Source: Sceloporus undulatus (lineage: Eukaryota > Chordata > Lepidosauria > Squamata > Phrynosomatidae). From it: a DNA stretch of 64,000 bases. Shown piece after piece: positions 12,021 to 24,200 of the stretch. The notes beneath the pieces were generated by a model, which did no database searches, had not been told where the DNA came from, and saw nothing but the letters and a program-made list of their open reading frames with translations. The stretch lies in contig NC_056527.1 in the NCBI RefSeq assembly GCF_019175285.1, positions 111,424,389 through 111,488,388 on the forward strand. The letters are read 5' to 3'. How positions within the stretch are numbered: the stretch's first letter is position 1; every line of letters begins with the position of its first letter. A program made the translations under genes and the position numbers.

Positions 12021-13233
12021 CCTACAGCATCCCTGATGACCACTGACTGCTGACTGTAAAAAATTGGGATTTATAATCATTTGAAAAAGTAATTTTCCCA
12101 AACTTTGGTTAGATATAGTAGAGTTAAGAAGAAATGGTGCTATAGTTCAGTGGGGTTTCTTTTTCAAAATGGTATAAATATTTCTTTTCAAATGGGAAAA
12201 TGGTGCAAATGTTAACTTTTAGACTGCAGTATGTTGGACTTAAACAAATGAAGAGCTAGGACAAATAGCAGCATGGACAAGGTACTCCTTCCCGCCAGTT
12301 TATATCAGAGGTGTGGAATGTGTATACAAGCTGTACTGCAACTCCCATCATCTCTAGCCAGAATGGACAGTAATGAGAATTCTGTAATGAGAGATGGAGG
12401 GTGTTGTAGCGGGCCATACGTTCCCCAGCTTTGGCTCATAATTTTCAACAAAAATTACACTGGTGTTCTTATTCAGGCTGGTGGGGAGGAGGATGGAGCC
12501 GTCCATGGTGGAGTCAGGAGATGAAGGACAAAGCCAAAAGGAGCGGTCCGAGGTGCTCAACTCATCTGGAGGCTATGATTTAATACCTCAGATTGCACCA
12601 TTAAAATTCAGAGTACAACCCAGAATGGCTTTGCTTCCCCACTGAAATAGGAGCTTCCAGTCACCACTTGGTTTGCACAATTTGTGGAGTGTGTGTGTTT
12701 GCAAGCATTAGGTGGATGGTGGCCCTGGAGAAAGAGTGGGGCTGGCCTTGGCTACTGTTGTATAGCATGTACCATGCTAATAGTGCTTACCACCACACTG
12801 AAATGGACATCACCAGCCTCAACATTAGAGCCGAAAGGTCAGTGGTTACATCCAGCATTGCTGCTGAGTTTTTCTGGGCCCTTTGCACTTATGCCTGCAA
12901 TTTGTCAATGGAGTATGAATGTCCTGTCCTTATTTACCTGAATGTGTCAAGAGGTACTAGGGAAGAGTTGAGAATATATTATGTGAACAATGGAAGATTC
13001 TTGTGATTCCAAAAAGAGATTACTTTGGAAGTAGGCTGTTCATCTCATCTCACCTCTGAATGATCCAGTGCTTTACTGTTATCTCCATACACTCAGGGAT
13101 AGGTTGCCCTGCTGTGTCTGTACTCCCAGTGTTGCAACCACAGGAGACCAGTGGCAGCTGGTACTTTCCATGTCAACAGGGCAGTGGATCTGTTTTGGCT
13201 TTTAGTATGAATGTTAAAGGAACTAACCAGAGT
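12021..13233. other. No gene; hAT-like MITE remnant at about 12305-12440
   Basis: GAGGTGTGGAATGTGTATAC and ACTGCAACTCCCATCATCTC resemble the common palindromic repeat with ACTACAACTCCCATCATC arms. ORFs of 85-112 codons at 12668-13006 overlap in two frames and match no family I know. Confidence 0.4.
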
Positions 13234-13376
13234 CTGTTGTTGTGTGCTTCCCAGTCAGTTCTGATTTATGGCACAAGGATTTCCTTGACTGAATTTGTTC
13301 AGAGAGGGTTTGCCCTTGCCTTCAAAGAGTATGAGTTGCCTAAGGTGGGTTTCCATGGCTGAGCAGGGGTTCAGAT
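13234..13376 (-). repeat. tRNA-derived SINE, antisense, partial
   Basis: TTGTTGTGTGCTTCCCAGTC to GTTTCCATGGCTGAGCAGGG matches the family but is eroded. Confidence 0.7.
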
Positions 13377-13403
13377 ACTGATTTCCAGAGGCCTTGTGGC
13401 TGT

Positions 13404-13619
13404 CTGCACTGCAGAAATAATCCAGTCTGACGCCACTTTAACTGCTATGGCTCAATGCTATGTAATTCTGGAAACTGGAGCTTTGGGGGACATTTAGCCT
13501 TTCCTGTCAGAGACCTGTGGTGCCACAATAATCTACAATTCCCAGAATTCCATAGCTTTTAGCCATGGCAGTTAAAGTGATGTCATACTGGATTATTTCT
13601 GCAGCATGGATGCAGCCCT
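13404..13619. mobile_element. Foldback MITE
   Basis: CTGCACTGCAGAAATAATCC is mirrored by GGATTATTTCTGCAGCATGG. Arms pair GCCACTTTAACTGC with GCAGTTAAAGTGA. Confidence 0.85.
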
Positions 13620-13944
13620 AGTTCAAAACTCAAATCACAACATCACACTGGCTCACTGTCCAAAGTGCTGAATCTAGTTTAGGGATAGGGTTGAGCACCT
13701 TGCACAGCTTCTTTAAAGCTCAGGCTGAAATCTAGAGCATCTGGCTGACTGCTCCACTGACATAAAAGCCATCTGCTGCCACTGGAGGGATCTAGCTATT
13801 GCAACTCTGAATAAGTCACCATTTTACAGTCCTCTGTATCAAACTGATTGATGCAGAAACAGAATGACTCATTTTTTTGTCCTGGGGGACAATTTCCTGA
13901 ACTCTGCTGGCTGCAAGATACTTGGGAGAATATAGCACATACGT

Positions 13945-14175
13945 GTTGCGTGCCATCAAGTCGTTTCTGACTTATAGCGAACCTAAGGCAAGCTGATAAT
14001 GAGGATTTTCTTGTCAAGATTAGTTCAGAGGAGGTTTGCCATTGCCTTCCTCTGAAGCTGAGAGCATGTGACTTGCCCAAGGTTACCCAGTGGGTTTCAT
14101 GGCTGAGCAGGAATTGAACCCTGGTCTCGCGAGTCTTAGCCCAACGCTCAAACCACTATGTTACACTGGCTCTTT
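13945..14175 (-). repeat. tRNA-derived SINE, antisense, near full length
   Basis: From GTTGCGTGCCATCAAGTCGT through CTTGCCCAAGGTTACCCAGT to the tRNA head CAAACCACTATGTTACACTG. It is one of the best-preserved copies. Confidence 0.9.
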
Positions 14176-14996
14176 GGAGAATATAGTTAGGTCCATTTTT
14201 CAGCTGAGATCTTGCCATCGTTTTTGCTGCCTGACTCTTCCTGAACATATCCTCTTTCACACTTATACTCTCATACTGCAGATTCCACTTGGTAGCCTGC
14301 CTCCCCATCTCTTGCTGGATTTATCTTTGCAAGGTTCCTCTCTTCTATACTGGCATGATTCCAGGCTTGTCATTCCCTGCAACCCACCTCCTAATTTCTC
14401 CTCGCTTCCCCTCTCCATCCTTAGGCCCCTTTGGTCTCAGTGGCAGGTCTCACCCTCCCTTTCTCTTCCTCCCATAAAAGGTGGAGGAGACTCCAGGTCA
14501 AAGGCTTATTAGAAGCCAATGCTCCATGTTAGTTCACTGGGGTATTTATGACTCAAGAGGCCCAAGAAAGGGAGACCTGGCTGGGACCCGGCTTCTCTGG
14601 AAGCCTCAGATTCCAGGGCAACGGCCACTAGGACAGGGAACAGGCTTGTTTCCTTCTGGTTCTGCTTGGAATTTGCGGCTGTGCAGGAGAAAGAACAGGA
14701 GATGTTACTGTTATAGGACAGTGTTCGCTTAATTGTTTTAGTGCATAGTACCCAGTTTTCATTAGCAAAATGGATCCCACAGCCCAAGCTGGCAGTGAAA
14801 TATGTTTGGTTTGCATTGGAACACAAACTGGTCCAGTTAGTATTTTCGGAATAAGTACACAAACCTTTGATAACACAGAGAACCTCCTTTGGTTTTCACA
14901 CAACTTTGTATTTTGTGGTATTCTTCTCAATTTTTAAATTATTTTTTTAATGTGTGAATTATTGGGGGAGAGAGAATATGAAAAGACATGAATTAG
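14176..14996. other. No gene recognised
   Basis: The ORF 14090-14512 (+) starts inside the SINE, and its tail is a pyrimidine-rich unique sequence. I see no conserved protein signature on either strand. Confidence 0.5.
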
Positions 14997-15115
14997 CTGG
15001 AAATGCATTTAAAACTGCATATGTTAAGGGGAAATGATTTCAAAAATTGTATATAACATGGGAAAACACTTTCAAAAATTGCATTTGTTAGGAGGAAAAT
15101 GCATTTGGAAAAAAG
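14997..15115. repeat. Degenerate tandem repeat, about 33-bp unit
   Basis: Segments starting GAAATGCATTT, GAAATGATTTC, AAAACACTTTC and AAAATGCATTT each continue with AAAANTTG/CATATGTTA-like sequence, suggesting about four diverged units. Confidence 0.5.
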
Positions 15116-15247
15116 TATGTGAATGTACACAGTTCTCTGTAGGAACGGAGAACATTTGCAAGCTAATATGAAAATGGGAGGAAATGAGTGGACGTTGGAA
15201 GGGAAAACGTGCAAGTTATAGAACTGAACATAGATTTTAATGGGCTT

Positions 15248-15345
15248 GTTTGTTATTGTCTGCCTTCAGGCCGTTTCCAATTTATGGCGGCTCTAAGGTG
15301 AAATTATCATGGGGTTTTTCTTGGGTAGATTTGCTCGGAGAGGTT
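15248..15345 (-). repeat. tRNA-derived SINE, antisense, truncated
   Basis: TTTGTTATTGTCTGCCTTCA to AGATTTGCTCGGAGAGG corresponds to the 3' third of the SINE, reversed. Confidence 0.65.
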
Positions 15346-15587
15346 TTGTACTGCCAGTAAATTTCAGCCCCAAAAACAACATGACTGTTTTTGGGGACTG
15401 TACCCTTTTACCTTCAGGCTGTTCCTATCATTAGGTAGACTGAGGCCAATCTTCTTATGGTAAACTTGGGGGGTGGGACAGAACAGCAGCTCCACTCCAG
15501 ATGCTTTTATCTGACCCACCCTTCCCATACCATTCTGCTCCTGAAGGCTGCATATCCAAAATTATCTGCCCTTCTCCCACTAAGGCA

Positions 15588-15716
15588 GTGGTTCCCAAAC
15601 TCTGGACTTCCAGGTGTTTCAGATTTCAGCTCCCAGAAGCTCCAGCCAACTTGGCCAACAGTCAGGAATTCTGGGAGCTCAAGTCCAAAACATCTGGAGG
15701 ATCAAAGTTTAGGAAT
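15588..15716. mobile_element. Short palindromic hAT-like MITE
   Basis: GGTTCCCAAACTCTGGACTT and the reversed right end ...CCAGATGTTTTGGACTTGAG form inverted arms around a TCCAGCCAACTTGGCCAACA centre. Confidence 0.55.
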
Positions 15717-15722
15717 TAGGTT

Positions 15723-15942
15723 TAGTCTTCATTGCAGAAATAATGCAGTTTGACACCAATTTAGCTCCTGTGACTCAATGCTGTGAAATCCTGGGATTTG
15801 TAGTTTTGTTGGGGCACCAGAGCTATCTGACAGGGAAGGCTAAAAACTCTCACAAAACTACAAATCACAGAATTCCAGAGCTTTGGGATATAGCAGTTAA
15901 AGTGGGGTCAAACTGCATTATTTCTGCAGTGAAGATAGGGCC
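15723..15942. mobile_element. Foldback MITE, well preserved
   Basis: Left ATTGCAGAAATAATGCAGTT, right AACTGCATTATTTCTGCAGT. Arms include GGGATTTGTAGTTTTG and CAAAACTACAAATCACAG. Confidence 0.9.
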
Positions 15943-17139
15943 TAAATTAGCCTGTTCCCCTTGGGGTTGGTGGAGGATGCTATCTTCTTTCCAGTGCTGG
16001 AGCAACATTCAGTTGCCAGTCCAGTTCACTTTTGGACTTCAAATGGAGGAAGTGCCATTTCATCTGTTGCTTCAGGCAGCTCACACACATATGAAACAGT
16101 TTAACATGTTGGCCAAGAGAATTAGTGAGTTGTAGTCAAAGTAATAATTTTTCTGAGCCCTGCCTAGGAGAGGAATAACATGTAATTGGAGCTCTTTTGA
16201 ACTCTGCAGTTGACCTCCTCAGGGGACAGGGAAGCTCCTTTCCCATTTAAAACCAGTTTGTCATCTAATGACAGGTGATCAATCAGCTCCACTCAACATT
16301 TTTGAGGCATCTTTGCCTGCTGGAACACATTTATCCCTTTGCTACCTAGAGGTTTTGAAGGAAGAATGTGGGTTATCCACAAGTTACTTAACATAATGGT
16401 GTGTTGGCTTAAGTGCAGTGCAGAAAAACATGTTGTTGCTTTAGAGACGGACCATAAGCCAGAATGGCTGGCAACAGAAAACAAAGGTGGACTCACTGTA
16501 AATGCACAGAGGTACAAAAACTAGTGTGGGTTTCTATGTTTTAACAACCTCACAATTAAGGCTAAGAGTCATGCCTGTTGACTCATGCAAACAAAACCTA
16601 TTGGATTTGCAGGAAGCTTGATAACACATGGGTGTGTGTATGAGAGTTACCCTGACTGGTGAAATATACAATGGTTTACTGTTATGAGAAGCTAGCAGAA
16701 CTTGGAAAGTTAGTGATTCATTAAAAAGCCGAACAAAATGGCATAAAATTTGGGGTAGAAAGTGCCCTCAAAATGCCTCCTGAGCGTTTTTGCTCCCAAA
16801 ATATAATAAGAGAAAGCAACTCATCATCATTTCTCTGACCAAAAAGTAATATTGTTACCATTTATTTTGCAAAAGAGCTGATATTATGGCTTTGGCACCC
16901 TCCTAAAGTAATGCATTATACACTTGGTAATCATAATTATTAATGTTAATATAGTGCTATCAATGACCCTGATGCTGTAGAGAATACAACAATAGAAACA
17001 TATCTCTGCCAATAGTGTATAGTCCAATAAGGGCATAAGGGGAGAGGAGAGGACAAATGCAGACAGTATTTTTTGAAATACAACATATTTTGGATATTTT
17101 GGAAATACAACATCATCAGGCTAACATTTCAAATTAAAA
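15943..17139. other. No gene recognised
   Basis: AT-rich sequence without any repeat or conserved coding segment that I could support. Confidence 0.5.
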
Positions 17140-17330
17140 TAAGATATTACAACATTCATAACTTGCTCAATGTCATAAGGCCTCAAGGCAGTGTACAGGC
17201 AAATGTTCAATTAGAATAGTGGAAAAACAGTCAAAGCAATTTAAAAGCGTATAAAACAATTTAAACCCTTGAAAACCAAGTATAGATTCAGATGCTGGAA
17301 AGTGAGTGCTCATGCCAAGAGGAAGGATAA
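17140..17330 (-). mobile_element. LINE 3' tail-like sequence, antisense
   Basis: CTCAAGGCAGTGTACAGGCA followed by A-rich CAATTTAAAAG segments resembles the reverse of an L2-type tail. Confidence 0.4.
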
Positions 17331-17523
17331 ATCGCTCTTGGTAGAGGTCATGAAGTAATCACTTGCCTATGACTTCTGAGGCTAAGACTAGAAGTTGCCC
17401 AGCCCTGCTTGCCTTAAGGCTGGAGGTATCACACTTCAAAAGGTATGGTGAAGAAGTGTATAATAAAGATAAGTCAAATTGCAGAATCCAGTTTTTTCTA
17501 GATACAGAATTTCAGTTTACATC

Positions 17524-17833
17524 CAAGTTGAGCATCCCAAATCAGAAATGCTCCAAAATCTGAACCTTTCTTCATGGGTGGTTGAGATAGTGAGATAGCT
17601 TTGCTTTCTGATGGTTCAGAACTTTGTTTCATGCACAAAATTATTTAAAAATATATCAGATTACCTCTAGGCTATGTGTATAAGTTTTAAATGAAACAAA
17701 TGAATTGCATGTTTAGACTTTGGTCCCATCTCTAAGATATCTTATTAGGTATATACAAATATTCCAAAATCCAGGAGGGGGGAGGGACCCACAGTACTTC
17801 TGTTCCCAAATATTTTGGGTAAGGGAGACTCAG
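17524..17833. mobile_element. MER2/Tigger-like non-autonomous DNA transposon
   Basis: AGTTGAGCATCCCAAATCAG and AAATGCTCCAAAATCTGAAC are the hallmark left-end sequence. The right end AATATTTTGGGTAAGGGAGA and CTCAG is its approximate inverse. Confidence 0.6.
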
Positions 17834-18027
17834 TTTGTGCTTTTAAACATAGACATAGCCTGACAGCTGGGGGCTTCCATGCCATGGGGATGGCAAATTC
17901 AGTATGACTTTTATTATGACCTTTAAAGGATTTTTTGGAATATGCTTCTACATTTTGGATAGCTCCTTTAAAAGCCAGAAGAGATTTACTTTGCCATTAC
18001 ACAGTTGCTGCCCCTGGCCCTGACTTT

Positions 18028-18260
18028 GGCCTGTTACAGACAGCCAAAATAAAGCTGCTTCGAGTCACAATGGAGGTATGGTGTTTCAATGATGCATGCG
18101 TCCTAAGAGTCCAGAAGTCGCACCAAAGCCACGCTCCAGTCCTTAGGGCTGAAACGTGGCTTTGGTGTGACTTCTGGACTCTTAGGACACATGCAGCATT
18201 GAAACACCATACCTCCACTGTGTCTCGAAGCAGCTTTATTTTGGCTGTTTGTAACAGGCC
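18028..18260. mobile_element. 233-bp near-perfect palindromic MITE with GGCCTGTTAC ends
   Basis: Begins GGCCTGTTACAGACAGCC and ends GGCTGTTTGTAACAGGCC. The two arms of about 110 bases differ at few positions and meet near 18143. The flanks share TTT on both sides, a possible 3-bp target duplication. ORFs on both strands through it read almost the same peptide because of the palindrome. Confidence 0.85.
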
Positions 18261-18344
18261 TTTGAGACTCTTTTGGCTGCTTTACTACATTGCTAGGTGG
18301 CCACAGATCAGATCCATTGCAGATGTAAAAGGATGACAATGGGG

Positions 18345-18500
18345 GGGGGATTATTATTTATTACAATATTTGTATCCCACTCTTTTATTAAGAGAGCTCA
18401 CAGTGGCAAGCAGGTAAAACAGTGTAAACACTTCCAACTTAAAATTAATAAATAATTTAAACAAGATTTTTGAAAATAACTCAAAGAACTTAAAAGAGCT
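18345..18500 (-). mobile_element. LINE 3' tail-like sequence, antisense
   Basis: TTGTATCCCACTCTTTTATT and AGAGAGCTCACAGTGGCAAG, then A-rich sequence, resemble the reverse of an L2-type tail. Confidence 0.45.
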
Positions 18501-18628
18501 TAATGTGACACTAAGAGAGAGAATGGGAAAACAAAGAGGCTGAAGACTTATATAAAGTGTTCATCTGCTAATTTGTGTGCTTAGATGCCACTTTAGAAAT
18601 GTAATTGCTACCATTTGGATAGAAATAG

Positions 18629-18828
18629 GAGCCAGCGTGATGTAGTGGTTTGAGTAGGACACTGGACTCAGCCATGGAAACCCACTTGGTGACCATAGGC
18701 AGGTCACACTCTCTCAGCATCAGAATAAGGCAAAGGCAAACCTCCTCCGAATACAACTTGCCAAGAACGTCCTGTGATGGGGGAGCCATAAGCTGGAGTC
18801 AATCTGAAAGTACTTGACAACAACAAGA
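18629..18828 (+). repeat. tRNA-derived SINE
   Basis: GAGCCAGCGTGATGTAGTGG head, TGACCATAGGCAGGTCACAC body, and GTACTTGACAACAACAAGA tail. Confidence 0.85.
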
Positions 18829-20250
18829 TATATAGAAACAAAATGCTGGTCATCCTGTTGGGAAAGGGGTGACCAATTGACTTGTGTGTCTGCTCAGCTT
18901 GTTGTTCAAGTGTTAACTAGACAGGCAACTTTGTGGGTTCTTAGGACCCGATATCTTTAAACTGGACCTGGATTTGGGAAGTTTTCAAACAATGGATGCC
19001 TTCAAATATAGCAGGCTTATTTCACCTTTTCACTGGCAAAGATGGTATCTGGTGTTAATTGGGATATGTAACTGGGGGCTTCAAATGTGTTTCTGTGGAT
19101 GTATACATGCTTACTTCCATTTACTCTTCCCCTTCCCACCCCGATTGGCCATCCTACATATCTCAGTGTACCCATATTTTACTGCACCTTGGGCCAGATA
19201 AGGCCCAAGGGCCACTGGTTGTGCATCCATGAAATAGAGCATGCCTTCAAAGAGAGGAATGATATCTGTCAAGTAGGATAAACACAATTAATCACCACAA
19301 AGAAGGGAAAGATCTCTCCTTTTCCTCATCCATTCCCAGGATCCAAAAGAGGCATCTGTAAACAGGACTGGCAGAGTGACTCACAATCAGTGATAATCTA
19401 GGATGTGCCCTGACAGCTGCCGGACTGTCACCCGGCTATAATCCTGGTAAATCGGGAGGGGGGTGTCCTATGGAGTACACGTGATTGGCCTAACTTGATG
19501 CCAACTGTGCAGTCCTGATGGATGTCAAAGAGCATGAGATATTATTAGAAATAATTTCATCTGGCACTCTGAATACAGGAGCTTTGCAAAGTGAAATGAT
19601 GGGTTTTGTGACCAAGAGATGAATAGCCTTATCCTTGGGTGGCTTTGGTGGCCCAAGTGATCTGGCAGTGGTCCAGTGGCACCAATGTCAGCCCCTTCCC
19701 TTCTACGTGGGCTTATCAAATGTCACTAGCTAGTTCTGGTGAGTGACTTGCCACTTTACATTTCCCACAGTGCCCCAGAGCACCTCAAGTAACATTGCTC
19801 TGTGGCATTATAAGAAATTAAAATGGTATAGAGCTTTCCAAACCATTAAAGCCAAGAGGAGGACCTAGTATCCAAGGAAGGCTTACTGAGACATATCACA
19901 TTAAAGTTAAAGGCTGTAATCACTGCTAATGTAGTTGACATTTGCGTTGCTTTGCCTTTACACCCTTTTAGACATGTGCCTGTTTTCTCAGTTGCCTGGT
20001 CATCCATCCCACACATCACACAACCACCATTTACCATAATTCCCTCCTCATCCATCCAGATTTTGGGGTGAGCACAAACACTTTTGCCTGCCAGAATTTT
20101 GTAAGCTATTTGGTATCCTCTTCCTTTGCTTCACCTTTCACTTCCTTTGTTACATGCCCCTAAGGTTTACTGTGGACATATCCACTGATGGTCCCAAAAT
20201 CCACCCTCAATTTATATACGAGGCTGAGTTATACATGAATATATATGCAA
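18829..20250. other. No gene recognised
   Basis: Short unrelated ORFs only; nothing else supportable was seen. Confidence 0.5.
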
Positions 20251-20374
20251 AGGGATCTTTTAGCACCTTTGAGACTAACTGAAAGAAAGAAGCTGGTAGC
20301 ATGCACTTTCGTAGACTTGAGCCTGCTTTCTCATATGCATGAGAATATATGGTGTGTGTGTGTGTGTGTGTGTA
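20251..20374. repeat. Unclassified interspersed repeat plus (TG)n
   Basis: GAGACTAACTGAAAGAAAGA followed by AGCTGGTAGCATGCACTTTC recurs in diverged form at 49865-49925. A TG run lies at 20352-20373. The family is not assigned. Confidence 0.55.
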
Positions 20375-20664
20375 TTTCAAATATACAATCTTATACAGCG
20401 CATCTTCAGCAGTCGCAACCAAAACTATCAAAGCTTAACAATCACTCAAACTCAAATGTTTTCATTGTCATTAAAAAACCTAAAAGTAACATATAAAGAG
20501 AATATATGGTATTCTATATGACATCCATAATAATATTTTACTGTAATTTCTCTTATACAAATACCGTTTTTTAAACAGAAATCCGTAACATTGCATGTAG
20601 CATCACAACCTTTAATATCACTCCCCTTCCTAAAACCATGAAAATAAAATGGGACAGAAGAATC

Positions 20665-21182
20665 TTTTATAAAAGCATAGTTTCCAAGTCAAGGGAAATA
20701 ATAAGCCCACTGTATTCTGCACCAGCCAGGCCTCATCTGGAGTATTGTGTTTGATTCTGGGAGCCTCATTTTAAGGAGGATATAGACAGATTGGAGTGGG
20801 GTCAGAGAAGGGCAACAAGGATGGTAAGAGGTATGAGGAACAAAACATATGAGGAAAGTTGAAGGAGCTGGACCAGTTCAGCCTACTGAAGAGAAGACCG
20901 AGGGGTGACATGGTAGCACTCTTTAACTACCTCAAGGGCTTCCACAGAGGGTAGGACCAGGTCAAATGGTTTTAAGAAGCGTATATTTTGATTGACTGTT
21001 AGGTGGAACGTCTTGACAGTAAGTTGCCTGAAGAGGCAGTGGGGTCTCATTCTCTAGACATCTTCAGAAAGAGGCTGAACAGCTATCTGCAGAGGATGCT
21101 CTATCTGTCCTGCAATGAGGAGGGGGGAAGGTTGGACTTTTTGGTCAATGAGCCCCCTTCCAACAATGATTCTATGATTCCA
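20665..21182 (+). mobile_element. CR1 LINE, 3' end
   Basis: GCCTCATCTGGAGTATTGTG corresponds to the RPHLEYC segment of CR1 ORF2, and the element ends in GATTCTATGATTCC. It stops only about 66 bases before LPCAT4 exon 2. Confidence 0.85.
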
Positions 21183-21248
21183 TACTCTGGAACTGAATTG
21201 TATTGCATTCTTACAATGTGCCTCCCCCTGGGATTTGTCTCTTTGCAG

Positions 21249-24200
21249 TTCTATGTGCTTGGGATCATCCTGGCCCCAATCCGTGTCGCTTTGGCCTTTG
21301 TGGTCCTCTTCCTCATCTGGCCCTTTGCACTACTCCAAGTAGTAGGACTTCCAGAAGAGACACTGCAGGAGCCATTCTCTGGATGGAGAAAGTAAGTAGT
21401 GGGGGTTGCTTTTCTGATGGCCTTTGACATTTACACTCGCTGCATCCACTTTTCCTAATGCCCCTTCCTTTTTCTACCCCTTCCACCCCCCCCCCCCTCA
21501 TTTTCAGCACAGTTTCCCACGGTTCGGTCTACTTGCTGAGCCGCTTGATGTTCTTTCTGCTTGGTTTCATGCGGATACGAGTGCGAGGACAGATGGCATC
21601 GCGGCTTGAGGCCCCGATCCTAGTGGCAGCGCCTCACTCAACCTTCTTTGACCCGATCATCCTTCTGCCCTGTGATCTTCCTAAAGTGGTGTCTCGCACT
21701 GAGAATCTCCATGTGCCAGTCATTGGAGGTGAGGGAATCAAACATGGCACAAGATGACAGAAAAGGGATGGAGTACCCTCTGCGAGTGGCCAATCATGGT
21801 GGGAACAAGAGGGTGCTTTGTAGGTTTATCAGGATGGTGCCCCACACCTGCTATTCCAAGTGTCACTTATAGCTTTGCAAATTTTGCATCAGGTGCTGAA
21901 TGATGCTTTTGGAATTCTGAGAGTCTCATGGTCTCATTTTAAAACAAAACCTGAGTTTTTAGCCCTCTTGATTGTGAGGATAGGTTGGAAGAATTTGGGC
22001 AATGCCTGGGCATGGAATTTGAAGGTGGATACCAGGTAAGAATCCAAGACATCAAGGACAGTGGGAGCGACAGTTTGCAGCAGTGTTCTGTGCAGTTATA
22101 GCTCTTTTTCCCAGGTGAACAGAATAAATTAGCAGAAAAATAATTACACAGATTAGGCAAGTCTATTCAAGTGTGTTTTATTAGTGTATTCAGTGTCTGT
22201 TTCAAAAATCAGTTTTTTCAGTGCAAAATTAATCAACTTACCTATTTATTTTCCTCAGATTAAGAGGACACACAGCCATGTTTGTAAATGGGGCAGATAT
22301 ATGAATAAATTCAGGAGACTCCAAGCAGCTTTATGCATTTACTGATTTCATTCCCAAAGCCACAGATTTCTCCTGGGTTTTCAGGTAGAAGGGAGGATAC
22401 AGGCCATGCCTATGGCCAAATTTTGATGGCCAGACTTTCAACAACATAGGTAGCTTCAAAGGGAAAGTTGCATGGGAAACTAATAGATCTAGTTTCTCTG
22501 ATCTTTAGGTGTCAAATATTCTCAGAAAATTAAGAAACAATCATGGGGGAAATCTGTTGCATTTCACATCCTACTTGTGTACGGAGTTTGGAAATAGTTT
22601 AGGAGCAACTACAAATCTCAGAATCTCCCAGCTGCTTTCCTCCTGGTATTTGTAGTCCAAAAAAAGAACTTTTCCAAGCTCTGTTTGTGGACATCTGGTT
22701 GACTAGCATTGAGGAGGAGGATGTTGAACAAGATTGGCTTGTGATTTGATCCAGCTGGGCTCTTAATATACTTCTCATATTGAAGGATAGTTTTTCTATG
22801 GACACAATCTTGTCTCTCACATTCAAGGCACAATTTCTCAGGTCCTCATGACAACTCAAAAAAAAAAAAAAAAAGGAAAAGAAAAGAAAAGAAAAGAAAG
22901 AAAGAAAAGGCCAAAATCACCATCCTTTAGAACTGAGTCTCTTACCCACTTTCCTTTCTCACCCATCCCCTCCAGCCTTGCTGAGGTTCAACCAAGCCAT
23001 CCTGGTCTCCCGCCATGAGCCAGCCTCTCGTAAGAAGGTGGTGGAGGAAGTGAAGAAACGAGCCACTTCCCGAGGAAAATGGCCGCAGGTGAGGTTGGTG
23101 GGAGCCCCCCAACCATTGCGTCAGCTCTAGCTGGCAGTTTTCATTTGTGAGTTCACTATTTTCCTCTGATTTCCTTCTTTTCCTTTCCTTTCCTTTCTAG
23201 GTGCTGTTTTTCCCAGAGGGTACCTGCTCAAACAAAAAAGCCTTATTGAAGTTTAAACCAGGTAGGAAACCAGCAAATGTGGTCATATGTATGTGTGTTT
23301 ATGTGTGTACAAACATGCTTCTAAACGGAAGTGGGAGCAAAGTATTATTTTTGGCCAACACATGACCTCTGCTTCTCTCTGCAGCACAATTCCCCAAGGC
23401 TTCTGTTGTTGGAAAGCAGGGCTGGGATCAAAACATTTTAGACTTCGATTCCCAGCGATTATGTGAATTATAGTATAAACATCTGGAAAGCCCAAACTCC
23501 CCCACCTTTGTAACAGACAGTGCTGTTCCTTATGCTTTTTTTTTCCTTCTTCAATTACTTGGCATGTTTATTTGATTATATGCCAATTAATCTCATTTTT
23601 GGTTTACAAAGACTTCAAAAACTGTCTAGACTAGGGTGCAAGGAACTGGCTTTGTTTTTGTGATATTGTAATAGCCACATAGCATGGTGCAATAGACCTG
23701 CTCTGCAAAAACAAGGAGGGTAAAACTTTGTGATTGACATGAGGGGCTAGCCAGTTAGCAGTGTGTACAGCTTGTTTTGAAAAGTAGTAGACAGTAGATG
23801 CAAGGGGCAGCTAGCCATTGCCAACTTAAATAAATAATAAATAAGCAGAAGAAAAGATTCTTCTAGATACTCTTTGAGAGCTCTCCAGCCAAGAAAAGAG
23901 TTTTTGAAGGTGCCAGGTTTTGCTGATTTTATTTTGGAGAGCTATGTGATATTTTCCCCATCTGAGAGTATTCCTGGGGAACTCCTGGCATCATCAAGGA
24001 CTTTTCATTCCCACCTCCCCAGGTCAGTTCAAATTAACCTACTATTTCCCCAAATGAAATGTACTATTCTGTTGTTGTTCATGTTATACTGAAACTAGCT
24101 GAGATGGCCTCAACCAAGAGACATAGTGATTGTTTCCAGGGCCCAGATTTGACAAGAGATCAGGTGAGGGAAAGAGGAATGCTAGCAATAAAGGAAAATT

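Noticed and set aside
12668-13006. 112-codon ORF with a hydrophobic start
   Set aside because: No family resemblance, overlaps another ORF in a second frame, and lies in repeat-rich DNA without promoter or splice context.
17935-18336. Overlapping ORFs on both strands with almost the same peptide
   Set aside because: A consequence of the palindromic MITE at 18028-18260.
21003-21395. ORF fusing a CR1 end to LPCAT4 exon 2
   Set aside because: The left half is the CR1 3' end and the right half starts at a clean TTTGCAG acceptor, so the true exon begins at 21249.
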